64,000 bases of DNA, from contig NZ_BMGK01000002.1 in assembly GCF_014640155.1 (NCBI RefSeq), positions 258,589-322,588 on the forward strand, in the 5' to 3' direction. Positions 63,441-64,000 of the stretch are shown here, piece by piece (the stretch's first letter is position 1; every line of letters begins with the position of its first letter). A model generated the notes under the pieces. That model ran no database searches. It was given only the letters and a program-made list of their open reading frames with translations, and was not told the DNA's origin. The stretch comes from Planktosalinus lacus. Its GTDB lineage: Bacteria; Bacteroidota; Bacteroidia; Flavobacteriales; Flavobacteriaceae. A program made the position numbers and the translations under genes.

Positions 63441-63564
63441 AATACAGAATCCTATTTTCTTCTAGAAGTTCATATGAGATTAAATATCTAAAACCCCAAA
63501 CACTTACAAAAGGAATTCATCGGGATGGTATTAAAAGAAAGGGTTTAAAAACGCTTCCAAACTA

Positions 63565-63999
63565 TTAAACTTCTACCAGATTATTAAACTTTTTCTTATA
63601 AGCCACCGGACTCAAACCGGTTACTTTTTTAAAAGTAGAACGGAAAGCCTTGGTGTCGTTATAGCCCACATCAAACATCACCTCGTTGACATTCTTGGTG
63701 CTGCTTTCCAGACTTCGTTTGGCCACCTCCATTTTCACCCGTTGAATATATTCTGAAATGGTATTGCTGGTTGCACTTTTAAAACGACGTTCCAATGTCC
63801 TTCTGCTTAATGCAAACATAGATGCCAGCTGCTCTACATTGATTTTATCCTCAAAATTGTTTTCAATAAACTCCTGTGCTTTTTTAACCGGTTCGTCATT
63901 GTGATCTTTCTGTCCTTCAAAGATGATAAAGGGAGACTGGCTATCCTTTTCAATATCAATCATAAAAGTTTTGGCTGTTAAAACAGCTACCTCACGGCC
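63565..63999 (-). CDS. GlxA-type AraC-family regulator, 5' partial
   Basis: The frame is open to the right window edge (codons before the ATG at 63963 read GREVAVLTAKTF, normal coding), so the start is outside the window. The visible 145 residues contain the AraC DNA-binding domain with two helix-turn-helix parts: INVEQLASMFALSRRTLERRFK and VNEVMFDVGYNDTKAFRSTFKKVTGLSPVAYKKKF. The preceding linker (FIIFEGQKDHNDEPV) matches the GlxA-type regulators that carry a DJ-1/PfpI domain at the N-terminus; that domain must lie outside. The target is not predictable. Confidence 0.88.
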   Translation of the reverse strand, partial: GREVAVLTAKTFMIDIEKDSQSPFIIFEGQKDHNDEPVKKAQEFIENNFEDKINVEQLASMFALSRRTLERRFKSATSNTISEYIQRVKMEVAKRSLESSTKNVNEVMFDVGYNDTKAFRSTFKKVTGLSPVAYKKKFNNLVEV

Positions 64000-64000
64000 T

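Noticed and set aside
1-64000. CRISPR arrays, tRNA or rRNA genes
   Set aside because: No regularly spaced repeats, no tRNA cloverleaf-like T-loop words in spacers and no rRNA stretches were found.

Overview
The window comes from the chromosome of a low-GC member of the Bacteroidota, almost certainly a flavobacterium. The signs are: several secreted proteins with the C-terminal sorting domain of the type IX secretion system (T9SS); type-B ribosomal protein L31 beside a GlmU-family protein; many promoters of the TAnnTTTG type; and lineage-typical families (DUF4199, plugless TonB-receptor-like barrel, S74-like tail protein, endonuclease I with a T9SS tail). No rRNA, tRNA, CRISPR array or prophage is visible. 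Both window edges cut genes.

Layout. 1-7 kb: a truncated methyltransferase, an amidohydrolase lipoprotein, and an outer-membrane barrel with a large TPR protein. 7-10.4 kb: an S74-like secreted protein overlapping a subtilisin-like protease, then an FtsE-type ATPase. 10.4-22.5 kb: a surface-polysaccharide region with a zinc-ribbon methyltransferase, four glycosyltransferases, FdtA/QdtA ketoisomerase, sulfotransferase, Wzx-like flippase, DegT aminotransferase, FemAB-like acyltransferase and GlmU-like protein, followed by rpmE2. The ketoisomerase, aminotransferase and acyltransferase are the set expected for a 3-acylamino-3,6-dideoxyhexose. 23-26 kb: two exported proteins, a VCBS-repeat protein and a metzincin protease whose signal-peptide region carries a G11 tract that puts the only ATG out of frame. 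26-31.4 kb: DUF4199 protein, DPM1-like transferase, phosphoglucomutase and MsbA-like ABC exporter. 31.4-33.5 kb: two tandem paralogous candidate small-RNA units on the minus strand, divergent from an ECF sigma factor operon. 33-41 kb: Ycf48-like lipoprotein, RsmB-type methyltransferase, secreted nuclease and PurL. 41-46 kb: a T9SS protein and a LytS/LytR-type locus with two kinases and one regulator. 46-55.7 kb: fatty-acid beta-oxidation genes (acyl-CoA synthetase, MarR regulator, fadN-fadA-fadE order), interrupted by a REP-associated transposase with its palindromes and by a four-helix-bundle gene. 56-64 kb: hypothetical genes, a TPR adenylate cyclase with a small partner, a sulfurtransferase, another T9SS protein, a coiled-coil lipoprotein and the 3' part of a GlxA-type regulator.

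The most unusual items are the tandem small-RNA units at 31.43-31.84 kb (a gapless 109-nt match in conserved blocks: 20-bp-period direct repeats, TTTG/TAnnTTTA promoter, TGCCCCAA motif, terminator), the G11 tract ahead of the metalloprotease, and the REP palindromes, one of which lies in frame inside the transposase gene itself. All functional statements rest on sequence motifs; no database search was made.
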